39,373 bases of DNA, taken from an uncultured Pelagibacteraceae bacterium. GTDB taxonomy: Bacteria > Pseudomonadota > Alphaproteobacteria > Pelagibacterales > Pelagibacteraceae. A model generated the notes under the pieces. That model was not told the origin of the DNA. It did not search any database and worked only from the letters and a program-made list of their open reading frames with translations. The stretch covers positions 1 through 39,373 of the forward strand of contig CACBVP010000005.1 of assembly GCA_902542795.1 (NCBI GenBank), in the 5' to 3' direction. The translations under genes and the position numbers were made by a program. Within the stretch, counting starts at the first letter, position 1. Every line of letters starts with the position of its first letter. Positions 20,816-31,059 of this stretch are shown piece by piece.

Positions 20816-23539
20816 TCAAATAGGGCACGCAGCTCTATTGCATTTTTTATTTAAAATTTTCCAACATCGCTGGCATTTTTTTCCTTCGGCCTTTTTTACT
20901 TCGACTTTTAGTTGCGATTCATTTGAAAGCACTTTTTCAGCTTTTGAAGTTATAAAATATTCTGCTAAATTTAAATTATCTAATAATTCGAATTTTTCTT
21001 TATTTAAAGTAATTTTTATATCTGCCTCTAGACTCGAACCTATTTCTTTTTTTGCTCTCTTTTCTTCAATTGCGATATTAGTTTCTTGTTTTATTCTAAA
21101 TAACTTTGACCATTTATCATCTAATTCTCTATTTTTCCAAGACTCTGGAATTTTTACAAAAAGGCTTTCGTGAATGCTTGAGTCATTTTTATGTAATAAA
21201 TTATGAATTTCATCTGTAGTAAAAACTAAAATTGGAGCAAACCATTTTAGTAAGCTCTCCAAAATTATATTTAAAATTTTAACGCAATCTTTTCTTTTTT
21301 TAGAATCTGTACTATCACAGTAAAGAACATCTTTTCTTATATCAAAATAAAATGAGGATAGATCTAATGTGCAAAAATTAAGAAGTTCTTTATACAATTT
21401 ATGAAAATTATAATTTTTTAAATTTTCTTTAACTAACTCTCCCATAGTAAAAAGTCTGTTTAGAATGAATTGTTCTAATTCATCTAATTCATTGACCTTT
21501 ACTTTATCAAAATTTTGCTTTTCGAAATTATCTTTTATATTACCAAGCATGTACCTAAAAGTATTTCTTATTTTTCTATATGACTCTGCATGTTGAGCTA
21601 AAATACCTTTATCGATTCTTAGATCTTCAGCATAATCTGATGACACAACCCAAACTCTTAGAATATCTGCCCCATAATTTTTTAAAATTTCTTCAGGAGA
21701 GATTACATTGCCCATTGATTTTGACATTTTCATTCCTTTTCCATCTACAACAAAACCATGAGATAAAATACTTTCGAATGGAGCTCTTCCTCTTGTCCCA
21801 CAAGACTCTAATAGTGATGAGTGAAACCAACCTCGATGTTGATCTGATCCCTCTAAATACATATCAGCTGGCCATTTTAAATCTTTTCTTTTCTCAAGTA
21901 CAAAACTGTGTGTTGACCCGCTATCAAACCAAACCTCCACAATATCATTAAGTTTTTCGTATTCAGCAGGGTCATAATCCTTACCTAGAAAAATTTTTGA
22001 ATCATCTGTAAACCAACAATCTGAGCCTTCCTTTTCATAAATTGCTGCTATTCTTTCAATAACTTTCGCATCCCTCAAAGGTTCTTTTGTTTTTTTGTTT
22101 ATAAATATTGGTAACGGCACTCCCCACACTCTTTGTCGAGACACACACCAGTCTGGTCTTCCTTCAACCATTGATAATAAACGATCCTTGCCTTTATTTG
22201 GATAAAATGTTGTCTGGTTAATAGCCTTAAGTGCTTTATCTCTTAAATTATTTTTTTGCATTGATATAAACCACTGAGGAGTCGCTCTATAAATTAGTGG
22301 AGCTTTTGATCTCCAAGAATGTGGGTAGCTATGAGTAAGTTTATTGTTTTTTAGGAGTTTGTTTTGCTCTTTAAGTTTTTCAATTACAATTGGATCTGCT
22401 TTAAAAATATGAGTGCCGGTAAAATATGGTATCTCTTTAGTGTAAAGACCAGCATCATCTACTGTGTACAATGATGGTATGTTATTTTTAATACAAAGAT
22501 TAAAATCATCAGCGCCATGACTAGGGGCACAATGAACAATACCTGTTCCTTGATCTAAATTAACAAATTGTCCATCTAACATTGGAACATCATAATTATA
22601 GTTCATTTTTAAAAATGGATGACTACAAATAGTTCCGGCTAGTTCTTTTCCTTTAAAAGTTTTTATCTCTTTATAGTCTTTAATCTCACATTCTTTAATA
22701 ATTGTTTCTATCAAATTTTTTGCTATTACTATTTTTTTTTCTTTAAAAAATTCAAGATCATCAATTTCTAAAATTGAGTACTCAATATTACTATTAAATG
22801 CTAAAGCTCTATTAGCTGGGATAGTCCATGGTGTAGTAGTCCAAATTATAACACTAGTATCTTTTAAAAATTCTTTATTTGTTTCTTTAACTTTAAAAGC
22901 TACATAAATAGTATTTGAAGTATGATCCATATATTCAACTTCTGCATCTGCTAAAGCTGTTTTCTCTACTGTTGACCAAAGAACTGGTTTAAAACCTTGA
23001 TATAAGCTCCCATCCATAAGAAACTTGCCTAATTCTCTTACAATCTGAGCCTCTGCTTCATAGCTCATAGTAGAATAATAATTTTCGAAATCACCAACTA
23101 CTCCTAATCGCTTAAACTCTTTAATGTGAACTTCTATCCAGCTTTTTGCAAATTCCCTGCATTCTTGTCTAAAATCTTTTACTGGAACTTCATCTTTATT
23201 TTTTTTCTTTTTTTTATATTGTTCTTCAATTTTCCATTCGATTGGTAAACCATGACAATCCCATCCAGGAACATAAACAGAATCCTTTCCGTTCATTTGA
23301 TGAAAGCGAGTAATCATATCTTTTAAAATTTTATTTAGAGCTGTTCCCATATGTATGTGGCCATTTGCATAGGGCGGTCCATCGTGGAGTACGAATTTTT
23401 CTTTTCCTTTTGAGCTTTTTCTTAGTTTTTCAAATATTTTGAGCTTCTCCCATTTCTTTAAAATTTCTGGCTCTTTGGTTGGCAAACTAGCCTTCATTGA
23501 AAAAGCTGTTTTTGGAAGCTGTAAAGTATCTTTAGACAT
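20816..23539 (-). CDS. ileS: Isoleucyl-tRNA synthetase
   Basis: DGPPYANGHIHMGTALNKILKD (HIGH), GMKMSKSMGN (KMSKS), C-terminal zinc site CQRCWK. Confidence 0.97.
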   Translation of the reverse strand: MSKDTLQLPKTAFSMKASLPTKEPEILKKWEKLKIFEKLRKSSKGKEKFVLHDGPPYANGHIHMGTALNKILKDMITRFHQMNGKDSVYVPGWDCHGLPIEWKIEEQYKKKKKNKDEVPVKDFRQECREFAKSWIEVHIKEFKRLGVVGDFENYYSTMSYEAEAQIVRELGKFLMDGSLYQGFKPVLWSTVEKTALADAEVEYMDHTSNTIYVAFKVKETNKEFLKDTSVIIWTTTPWTIPANRALAFNSNIEYSILEIDDLEFFKEKKIVIAKNLIETIIKECEIKDYKEIKTFKGKELAGTICSHPFLKMNYNYDVPMLDGQFVNLDQGTGIVHCAPSHGADDFNLCIKNNIPSLYTVDDAGLYTKEIPYFTGTHIFKADPIVIEKLKEQNKLLKNNKLTHSYPHSWRSKAPLIYRATPQWFISMQKNNLRDKALKAINQTTFYPNKGKDRLLSMVEGRPDWCVSRQRVWGVPLPIFINKKTKEPLRDAKVIERIAAIYEKEGSDCWFTDDSKIFLGKDYDPAEYEKLNDIVEVWFDSGSTHSFVLEKRKDLKWPADMYLEGSDQHRGWFHSSLLESCGTRGRAPFESILSHGFVVDGKGMKMSKSMGNVISPEEILKNYGADILRVWVVSSDYAEDLRIDKGILAQHAESYRKIRNTFRYMLGNIKDNFEKQNFDKVKVNELDELEQFILNRLFTMGELVKENLKNYNFHKLYKELLNFCTLDLSSFYFDIRKDVLYCDSTDSKKRKDCVKILNIILESLLKWFAPILVFTTDEIHNLLHKNDSSIHESLFVKIPESWKNRELDDKWSKLFRIKQETNIAIEEKRAKKEIGSSLEADIKITLNKEKFELLDNLNLAEYFITSKAEKVLSNESQLKVEVKKAEGKKCQRCWKILNKKCNRAACPI

Positions 23540-24447
23540 TAATTTTGAGCTTTTTGTATATCAGTTTTAATTTGTTTTTTTAATTCTTCTATATTCTGAA
23601 ATTTTTTTTCTTTTCTAATAAATTTTTTAAAATGAACATTAATTACTTTATTATATAAATTTTTATTAATTCCAAATATATTTGTTTCTAATAATAAACT
23701 TTGACCATTAAATGTTGGCCTAAAACCTATATTGGCTATCCCTTTTTTGGCAAAATTGTTACCACTCACGTTAACAGCATAGACACCAGATCGAGGGACT
23801 ACATAATTGTTTAACTTTAAATTACACGTAGGAAATCCAATTTTACGTCCTCTTTTTTCTCCTGCTATTACTTTTCCCTCAATGTTCCATTTTCGACCAA
23901 GAAGTTTGTTTGCTTTATTAATTTTACCAGATGCAATTTTTTTTCTTATAATTGTAGATGAAATAATCTTTTTATTTTTCTTGTAAGGCTTTGTAATAAT
24001 ACTTTTATAGCCAAATTTATTTTCAAAAAATTTAAGAGTTTTTAAGTTTCCTTTTCTTTTAAAACCAAATTTAAAATTTCTACTGATGTACACATATTTA
24101 CAATTTATTTTTTTATAAATAATCTTCTCAATAAACTTCTCAGCTGTTAATGAAGAGAATATTTTATTAAATTTAATAATTATTAAAAAATCTAATTTTA
24201 GTTTTTTTAAATAATATTTTTTTTGATTTAAGGAATTTATTCTATGATTTTTAATTTTCTTATTAAAAAACATCACGGGCATAGGCTCGAATGTCATTGC
24301 ACCAAAAGGCAATTTTAATTTTTTTGCCATTATCTTAGCTTCTTTTAAAACTTTTTGATGACCTAAGTGTACTCCATCAAAATTTCCGATGGCTACAACT
24401 GCTTTTTTATGTTTAGAATTTAAATTTGTATTATTATAAATTTTCAT
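23539..24447 (-). CDS. ribF: Bifunctional riboflavin kinase/FAD synthetase
   Basis: AVVAIGNFDGVHLGHQKVL, ISSTIIRKKIASGKI, GRKIGFPTCNL, GIANIGFRPTF. Confidence 0.95.
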   Translation of the reverse strand: MKIYNNTNLNSKHKKAVVAIGNFDGVHLGHQKVLKEAKIMAKKLKLPFGAMTFEPMPVMFFNKKIKNHRINSLNQKKYYLKKLKLDFLIIIKFNKIFSSLTAEKFIEKIIYKKINCKYVYISRNFKFGFKRKGNLKTLKFFENKFGYKSIITKPYKKNKKIISSTIIRKKIASGKINKANKLLGRKWNIEGKVIAGEKRGRKIGFPTCNLKLNNYVVPRSGVYAVNVSGNNFAKKGIANIGFRPTFNGQSLLLETNIFGINKNLYNKVINVHFKKFIRKEKKFQNIEELKKQIKTDIQKAQN

Positions 24448-24448
24448 T

Positions 24449-25255
24449 CTACCATTTTAGTTCTTTTTGATAAAAATTTGCCTTCACATTATATTTTTTT
24501 AAAAGAGTTTCTAATTCTGAGTCATTATTATATTCATCTCTGTGAACTCCTTCAGAAATATAAACACAATCAAAATTTAAATCATTTGCTCCTTTGATGT
24601 CAGTTCTTAAATTATCTCCAATAGCTAAAACTTTCTCATTTTTTGAAAAACACATTTTGTAAACTTCTTCGTAAGGTTTACCAAAATATATTGCCTTTCC
24701 ACCAAGTTGTTCAAAAACTTTTGCAACCGATCCAGCGCATAATTCTTCTACATTACCTCTATGAACAGTTAAATCTGGATTTGTACAGATTAAAGTTTTT
24801 GATACGTAGTTTTTTAATAATTTTTTATAATATTCTAAATCATCTTCATGATTATCAAATAAGCCAGTACATAAAATAAAATCACATTTATCAATTGTAG
24901 TTTCATGATCTTTAACTTTTTCAAAAATTTGAACATCTCTTTTGGGGCCTAAATGATAGAAATTTTTTCCAAATTTTTCTTTATTTATAGCGTGCATCGC
25001 TGCCTCACCAGAGGTCATCACGTTGGAAAGATATTTTTTCTCCATTTTCATCTTCAAAAGAAAATCAATAACATTTGCGCTTGGTCTTGGTGCATTTGAT
25101 AAAAAAACAAATTTTTTAGAATTCTTCAGTAAATTCTCTACTGCTTCAATAGCTCTAGGATTAAGCATTATTCCGTTATGCATCACTCCCCATAAATCAA
25201 TTATGAAGGTATCGTAATTATTATATATTTCTTTTAGGCCCTTTAATTCTCTCAA
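24449..25255 (-). CDS. HAD-IIA family hydrolase (probable TTG start)
   Basis: FIIDLWGVMHNG, FLSNAPRP, FGKPYEEVYKMC, LAIGDNLRTDIKGA. Confidence 0.85.
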   Translation of the reverse strand: MRELKGLKEIYNNYDTFIIDLWGVMHNGIMLNPRAIEAVENLLKNSKKFVFLSNAPRPSANVIDFLLKMKMEKKYLSNVMTSGEAAMHAINKEKFGKNFYHLGPKRDVQIFEKVKDHETTIDKCDFILCTGLFDNHEDDLEYYKKLLKNYVSKTLICTNPDLTVHRGNVEELCAGSVAKVFEQLGGKAIYFGKPYEEVYKMCFSKNEKVLAIGDNLRTDIKGANDLNFDCVYISEGVHRDEYNNDSELETLLKKYNVKANFYQKELKW

Positions 25256-25329
25256 TTTGTTAATCTCTTTGGTTTTGTTTTATGTCTTTTAAAGCACAAT
25301 TTTATTGGTATTTTTAATGGTTTTTGCCT

Positions 25330-25357
25330 CTTGAAATATAGTTAAAACTTACCATAT
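25330..25357 (+). promoter_or_regulatory. Candidate heat-shock (sigma-32 type) promoter of groESL
   Basis: CTTGAAA (25330-25336), 15-nt spacer, CCATAT (25352-25357), 36 nt before groES ATG; no CIRCE-type inverted repeat seen. Confidence 0.6.
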
Positions 25358-25392
25358 CAGGACTACATTTAAATTTATAGGAGAAATATTAT

Positions 25393-25689
25393 ATGAAATT
25401 TAGACCTTTGCACGACCGAGTGCTTATTAAAGTGCTAGACAGTGAGGAAAAAACTGCTGGCGGAATTATCATCCCAGATACAGCTAAAGAAAAACCTCAA
25501 GAAGGTGAAGTTGTGGCTGTTGGACCAGGAGCCAAAAATGAAGACGGTAAAATTACACCAATGGATGTGAAAATTGGTGATATCGTGTTATTTGGAAAAT
25601 GGTCTGGAACTGAAGTCAAAATAGACGGCAAAGAATACAGCATTATGAAAGAGTCAGACATAATGGGAATTTCAAAAAGTAAAAAATAA
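25393..25689 (+). CDS. groES: Co-chaperonin GroES
   Basis: [46 protein letters not shown]. Confidence 0.98.
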   Translation: MKFRPLHDRVLIKVLDSEEKTAGGIIIPDTAKEKPQEGEVVAVGPGAKNEDGKITPMDVKIGDIVLFGKWSGTEVKIDGKEYSIMKESDIMGISKSKK

Positions 25690-27366
<1,677 letters not shown>

Positions 27367-27368
27367 TT

Positions 27369-28049
27369 TCACCTACCCAAAGATTTTAAAAAAGGCTGCA
27401 ACTTTGCAGCCTTTTTTTTTGCAATAAATAAACATGCTTTAGAGCTAAGTATCAATCCGTCTTTAAGAACTCTTAGATTATTATCAGCCAAAGTTTTTCC
27501 TGTAGAGGTGATATCAGTAATTATTTCTGAAGAACCAATAAAAGGATATGTTTCTGTAGCACCAAGACTAGGTATTAATTTGTATTGGGTAACTCCTTTT
27601 GAAATCAAATAATCATTTGTTAAATTCGGATACTTAGTTGCTACTCTTAACCTAGTATTTCTTTTTGATCTTATATCAAATGATATTTCTTCAAGGTCAG
27701 CAATTGTCTGTACATCTATCCAGTCATCTGGCACAGCAATCACTAAGTTCGCATTTCCATAATCAAGTTTTTTTTGGATATTTATTTTACTTTGTAAATT
27801 TATATCTGACTCTTTTAAAAGATCTAGGCCAGATACACCAATATCTAATGTTCCGTCTCCTAATCTTTGAATAATTTCTTTAGCGTGTAGGAATATAATT
27901 TTAACGTTTGGTTTATTTTCGATGGTACCAAAATAATTTCTTTCTTTTTCACTTTGTATAATTTTTAACCCTCTATCATTAAAAAATGATATTGATTTTT
28001 CTTTTAATCGCCCTTTACTAGGCAAACCTATAGTAATTAAATCCTTCAT
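27369..28049 (-). CDS. hisG: ATP phosphoribosyltransferase catalytic subunit, short form
   Basis: IGLPSKGRLKEKSI, LGDGTLDIGVSGLDLLKE, ITDITSTGKTLADNNL. Confidence 0.95.
   Translation of the reverse strand: MKDLITIGLPSKGRLKEKSISFFNDRGLKIIQSEKERNYFGTIENKPNVKIIFLHAKEIIQRLGDGTLDIGVSGLDLLKESDINLQSKINIQKKLDYGNANLVIAVPDDWIDVQTIADLEEISFDIRSKRNTRLRVATKYPNLTNDYLISKGVTQYKLIPSLGATETYPFIGSSEIITDITSTGKTLADNNLRVLKDGLILSSKACLFIAKKKAAKLQPFLKSLGR
27388..27420 (+). terminator. Intrinsic terminator of groESL, inside the hisG 3' coding end
   Basis: A6-GGCTGCA (27394-27400)-ACTT-TGCAGCC (27405-27411)-T9. Confidence 0.85.
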
Positions 28050-29083
28050 ATATTTTTTAAGTTTATTGCAGCTCCAACGGCAGGGGTACTCTTTTTAGCT
28101 CCTAAACTTTTTAGTAAATCATCATAGCGACCACCTGAAGCAATTTGTTTTGTGCCCGAAAATACTTCAAACACAATTCCTGTATAATACTCAACGTCTC
28201 TGCCAAAATTGGTAACAAAATTTATATCTTGATTAAGTTTTTTTAAATTTTGAATAGATTTAAAATTTTTAAATATATTTATTTTAAGGTTATTTTTTTT
28301 TGCAAAATTTAACAACTCATCATCTAGTTTTGAAAGTTTACAATTAATTTTTAAAAAAGCTCTAATAATTTTTACAATTTTTTTCCCATCTGCAAATGAT
28401 CTTGGGTCTTTAATTTTTTTATCAAATCTTTTTAAAATTTCTGAGATTGACCTTCCAGCGATTACTTTATTTTGATCAAATTTTTTCATTTCATAAAATC
28501 TTTTCTTATCTGCATCAAAAGTTACAGCATCAATATCTGTGTTTTTTTCTAGCCTCTTTAAAAGTTCTTCAAAGTAACCTGGTCTCCAAAAGTGTCTTAT
28601 TAATCTTAGTTTCCATCTCTCGGGTATCTCAAGAGCATTAATCAAGCTTTTAAATAAACCAATATCGCCTACTTTAATTTTAATTTTTTTCATTTTAATT
28701 TTTTTTGCTGAATTTAAGATTGTGCTGATCACTTTAAAATCATCTTTAATAAGATTTTTTGATCCTAGAATTTCGATACCTAATTGATCATTAATAAAAT
28801 TTGAACCTTTACCTCCTGATCTTCTATAAGCTTGACCGGAATAATAGATTTTTGAGGAAGTTTTTTTTTGTAAGAAGCTTATACATGATGCAACTGTTAA
28901 GTCTGGCCTTAAACACATCGTTTTACCATCTTCTCTATTGAAAGTTAGCATTGAACTTCTGAATTTTTCACCTGACCTTTCAATAATGTAATCTGAGTCT
29001 AAAAGAACGTCAGGTTCTGATAAAACAAAACCATTACTCTTAAAGGTTTTAATTATTACTTCAGATAATTTTTTTGATTTCAT
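28046..29083 (-). CDS. hisZ: ATP phosphoribosyltransferase regulatory subunit
   Basis: HisRS-like but lacking the anticodon domain: LRPDLTVASCISF, YYSGQAYRRS, EYYTGIVFEVFSG, ASGGRYDDLLKSLG. Confidence 0.9.
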   Translation of the reverse strand: MKSKKLSEVIIKTFKSNGFVLSEPDVLLDSDYIIERSGEKFRSSMLTFNREDGKTMCLRPDLTVASCISFLQKKTSSKIYYSGQAYRRSGGKGSNFINDQLGIEILGSKNLIKDDFKVISTILNSAKKIKMKKIKIKVGDIGLFKSLINALEIPERWKLRLIRHFWRPGYFEELLKRLEKNTDIDAVTFDADKKRFYEMKKFDQNKVIAGRSISEILKRFDKKIKDPRSFADGKKIVKIIRAFLKINCKLSKLDDELLNFAKKNNLKINIFKNFKSIQNLKKLNQDINFVTNFGRDVEYYTGIVFEVFSGTKQIASGGRYDDLLKSLGAKKSTPAVGAAINLKNI

Positions 29084-30395
29084 TAACTAATTCTTTTATT
29101 TCAATTGATTTTTCTTCACCTGAACTTAAATTCCTCAACGTCGGCTTCCCTGATTTAATTTCATTCTCACCATATAAAATAACTGCTGGAGATTTTATTT
29201 TATTTGCATACTCCATTTGTTTTTTTAGTTTGCTTTCTCCAGGATAAATTTCAGTGCTGACACCAGCTTCTCTTAAAATTGTTTGTACATTTATATAATC
29301 TTTCATCGAATTTTTATCGAAAACACAAATCACGACTGGTTTAGATTGTTTTACTTTAAATTCTTTTTTTTGCATCAATGCATAAACTAAACGGTCTAAA
29401 CCAATTGATATCCCTGTTGCAGGAGCATCATAATTACCAAAATTATTAACAAGATTATCATATCTTCCACCGCCACCTATCGAACCAAATTGAATGACCT
29501 GCCCTTTATTGTTTGTTACATCAAATTTTAAATTCACTTCGAAAATAGCGCCCGTGTAATATTCTAATCCCCTTATAACTGATGGATCAAATTCAAAATT
29601 ATTAAAATTGTAATCCTTAAAAATTTTTAATATCTCGACTAAATCTTCTGTTTCAGGTGAATTTTTTTTAAGTGTTTCTTCTATTGTTTTAATATCTTCA
29701 AGTTTTAAATTCGCTCCTTTTGTAAAATCGCCTGATTTATCTTTTCTTCCTTCACCTAATAATTCTTTTACTCCATTCCAACCAAGTCTATCTATTTTGT
29801 CTAGAGCTCTAAGTGCGGTTAGCCTTTGTTGATTATCTTTAATATTTATCTTTTTAAATAATTCTTCAGTGATTTTTCTTGATGAAATTTTAATGATATA
29901 TTCTGATTTCGTAAGTCCGCACTTTTCAAGAATTTCTGAAATCATGACACACAATTCAGCATCTGCTTGTAAACTTTTTGTTCCAACATAATCTGCATCA
30001 AATTGTAAAAACTCTCTAAACCTTCCAGGTCCCGGCTTTTCATTTCTCCAAACAGTACCTAGTTGATATCTTTTAAATGGCTTAGGAATTTCTAAATAAT
30101 TTTTTGCAACATATCTTGCTAAAGGAGCTGTAAGATCGTATCTCAAAGATAACCATTTATTTTCATCTTTAAATGAAAAAACACCTTCATCTGGTCTTTC
30201 TTTATCTGGTAAAAATTTTCCAATACTATCTGAATACTCAAAACTAGGAGTTTCGAGATACTGAAAGCCGTATTTAATCATAACCTCTTTAATATTTGAA
30301 ATTATGAAATCTCGTACGAGTAATTCTTTTTCTTGTCTATCTACAAACCCTAATGGAAGCTCTTTAGAAGGTTTGTTGTTTTTTTCTTTTGTCAT
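29061..30395 (-). CDS. hisS: Histidyl-tRNA synthetase; ATG at 30395 (the track's extra N-terminus is translated tRNA)
   Basis: LRYDLTAPLARYVA, YQLGTVWRNEKPGPGRFREFLQFDADYVG, RGLEYYTGAIFEV, GGGGRYDNLV. Confidence 0.96.
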   Translation of the reverse strand: MTKEKNNKPSKELPLGFVDRQEKELLVRDFIISNIKEVMIKYGFQYLETPSFEYSDSIGKFLPDKERPDEGVFSFKDENKWLSLRYDLTAPLARYVAKNYLEIPKPFKRYQLGTVWRNEKPGPGRFREFLQFDADYVGTKSLQADAELCVMISEILEKCGLTKSEYIIKISSRKITEELFKKINIKDNQQRLTALRALDKIDRLGWNGVKELLGEGRKDKSGDFTKGANLKLEDIKTIEETLKKNSPETEDLVEILKIFKDYNFNNFEFDPSVIRGLEYYTGAIFEVNLKFDVTNNKGQVIQFGSIGGGGRYDNLVNNFGNYDAPATGISIGLDRLVYALMQKKEFKVKQSKPVVICVFDKNSMKDYINVQTILREAGVSTEIYPGESKLKKQMEYANKIKSPAVILYGENEIKSGKPTLRNLSSGEEKSIEIKELVNEIKKII

Positions 30396-30399
30396 TGTT

Positions 30400-30476
30400 T
30401 GGTACAGCAGGGTGGATTCGAACCACCGACCCCTAGTTCCACAAACTAGTGCTCTAACCAACTGAGCTACTGCTGC
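30400..30476 (-). tRNA. tRNA-His (GTG), CCA encoded
   Basis: Cloverleaf read on minus strand: GCAGCAG-TA-GCTCAGTTGGTTAGAGC-A-CTAGT-TTGTGGA-ACTAG-GGGTC-GGTGG-TTCGAAT-CCACC-CTGCTGT-A-CCA. Confidence 0.96.
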
Positions 30477-30643
30477 GTCCTTGTTATATTTATCTTAATT
30501 TTAATTAAATTTATATATTTTTGATTATAAGCTAAGCAATAGCCTAGCATGCATTCTGTGAGAATGTGATCTTAGAGTAGATAATGTCTTTTTTATAATC
30601 ATGATTATTATTTAGAAAAAAAATGTGTCTTTTTCAAGAGGGA

Positions 30644-30690
30644 ATTAGCGGGACAATAAAAAAGCAAAGCTTATCTTAATGCCCCGTTAA
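30644..30690 (-). terminator. Candidate terminator/stem-loop downstream of cspA
   Basis: Minus strand AAGC-TTT-GCTT-TTTT nested inside imperfect outer stem TTAaCGGG...CCCGcTAA. Confidence 0.45.
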
Positions 30691-30713
30691 CCAGTGATTT
30701 TTGGAAATTTAGA

Positions 30714-30926
30714 TTAAGATGTTTTCTGCAGTTTTACTGCTGAAGGACCTTTTTCCGTGCTCTCCACTTCAAACGTTAACTCATCACCCTCGTTTAAATA
30801 TTTTAAACCAGCTTCTCTAACAGCTGAAGAATGAACGAACACGTCTTTTTCTTTGTCTTCTCTTTCAATGAAACCATATCCTTTAGTACCATTGAACCAC
30901 TTTACTTTACCTTTTAGTGTACTCAT
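30714..30926 (-). CDS. Cold-shock domain protein
   Basis: [31 protein letters not shown]. Confidence 0.96.
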   Translation of the reverse strand: MSTLKGKVKWFNGTKGYGFIEREDKEKDVFVHSSAVREAGLKYLNEGDELTFEVESTEKGPSAVKLQKTS

Positions 30927-31037
30927 ATTTTTAGTTTTTCCTTATTATTATTAACTTAAACTAATCAAAGATTAGTTATTTGCACCTTAAATAGATTTGA
31001 TCGATAAAAGTCAATAGAAGAAAATTTAATTTTAATA

Positions 31038-31058
31038 GATTGTTTTTATGCAACAATC
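31038..31058 (-). terminator. Candidate stem-loop immediately after accA stop
   Basis: GATTGTT (31038-31044)-7 nt-AACAATC (31052-31058); only an interrupted U-rich tail. Confidence 0.4.
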
Positions 31059-31059
31059 C

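Noticed and set aside
30396-30461. Track N-terminal extension of HisS (MVRALVCGTRGRWFESTLLYQT)
   Set aside because: It is translation of the tRNA-His gene; the authentic ATG is at 30395.
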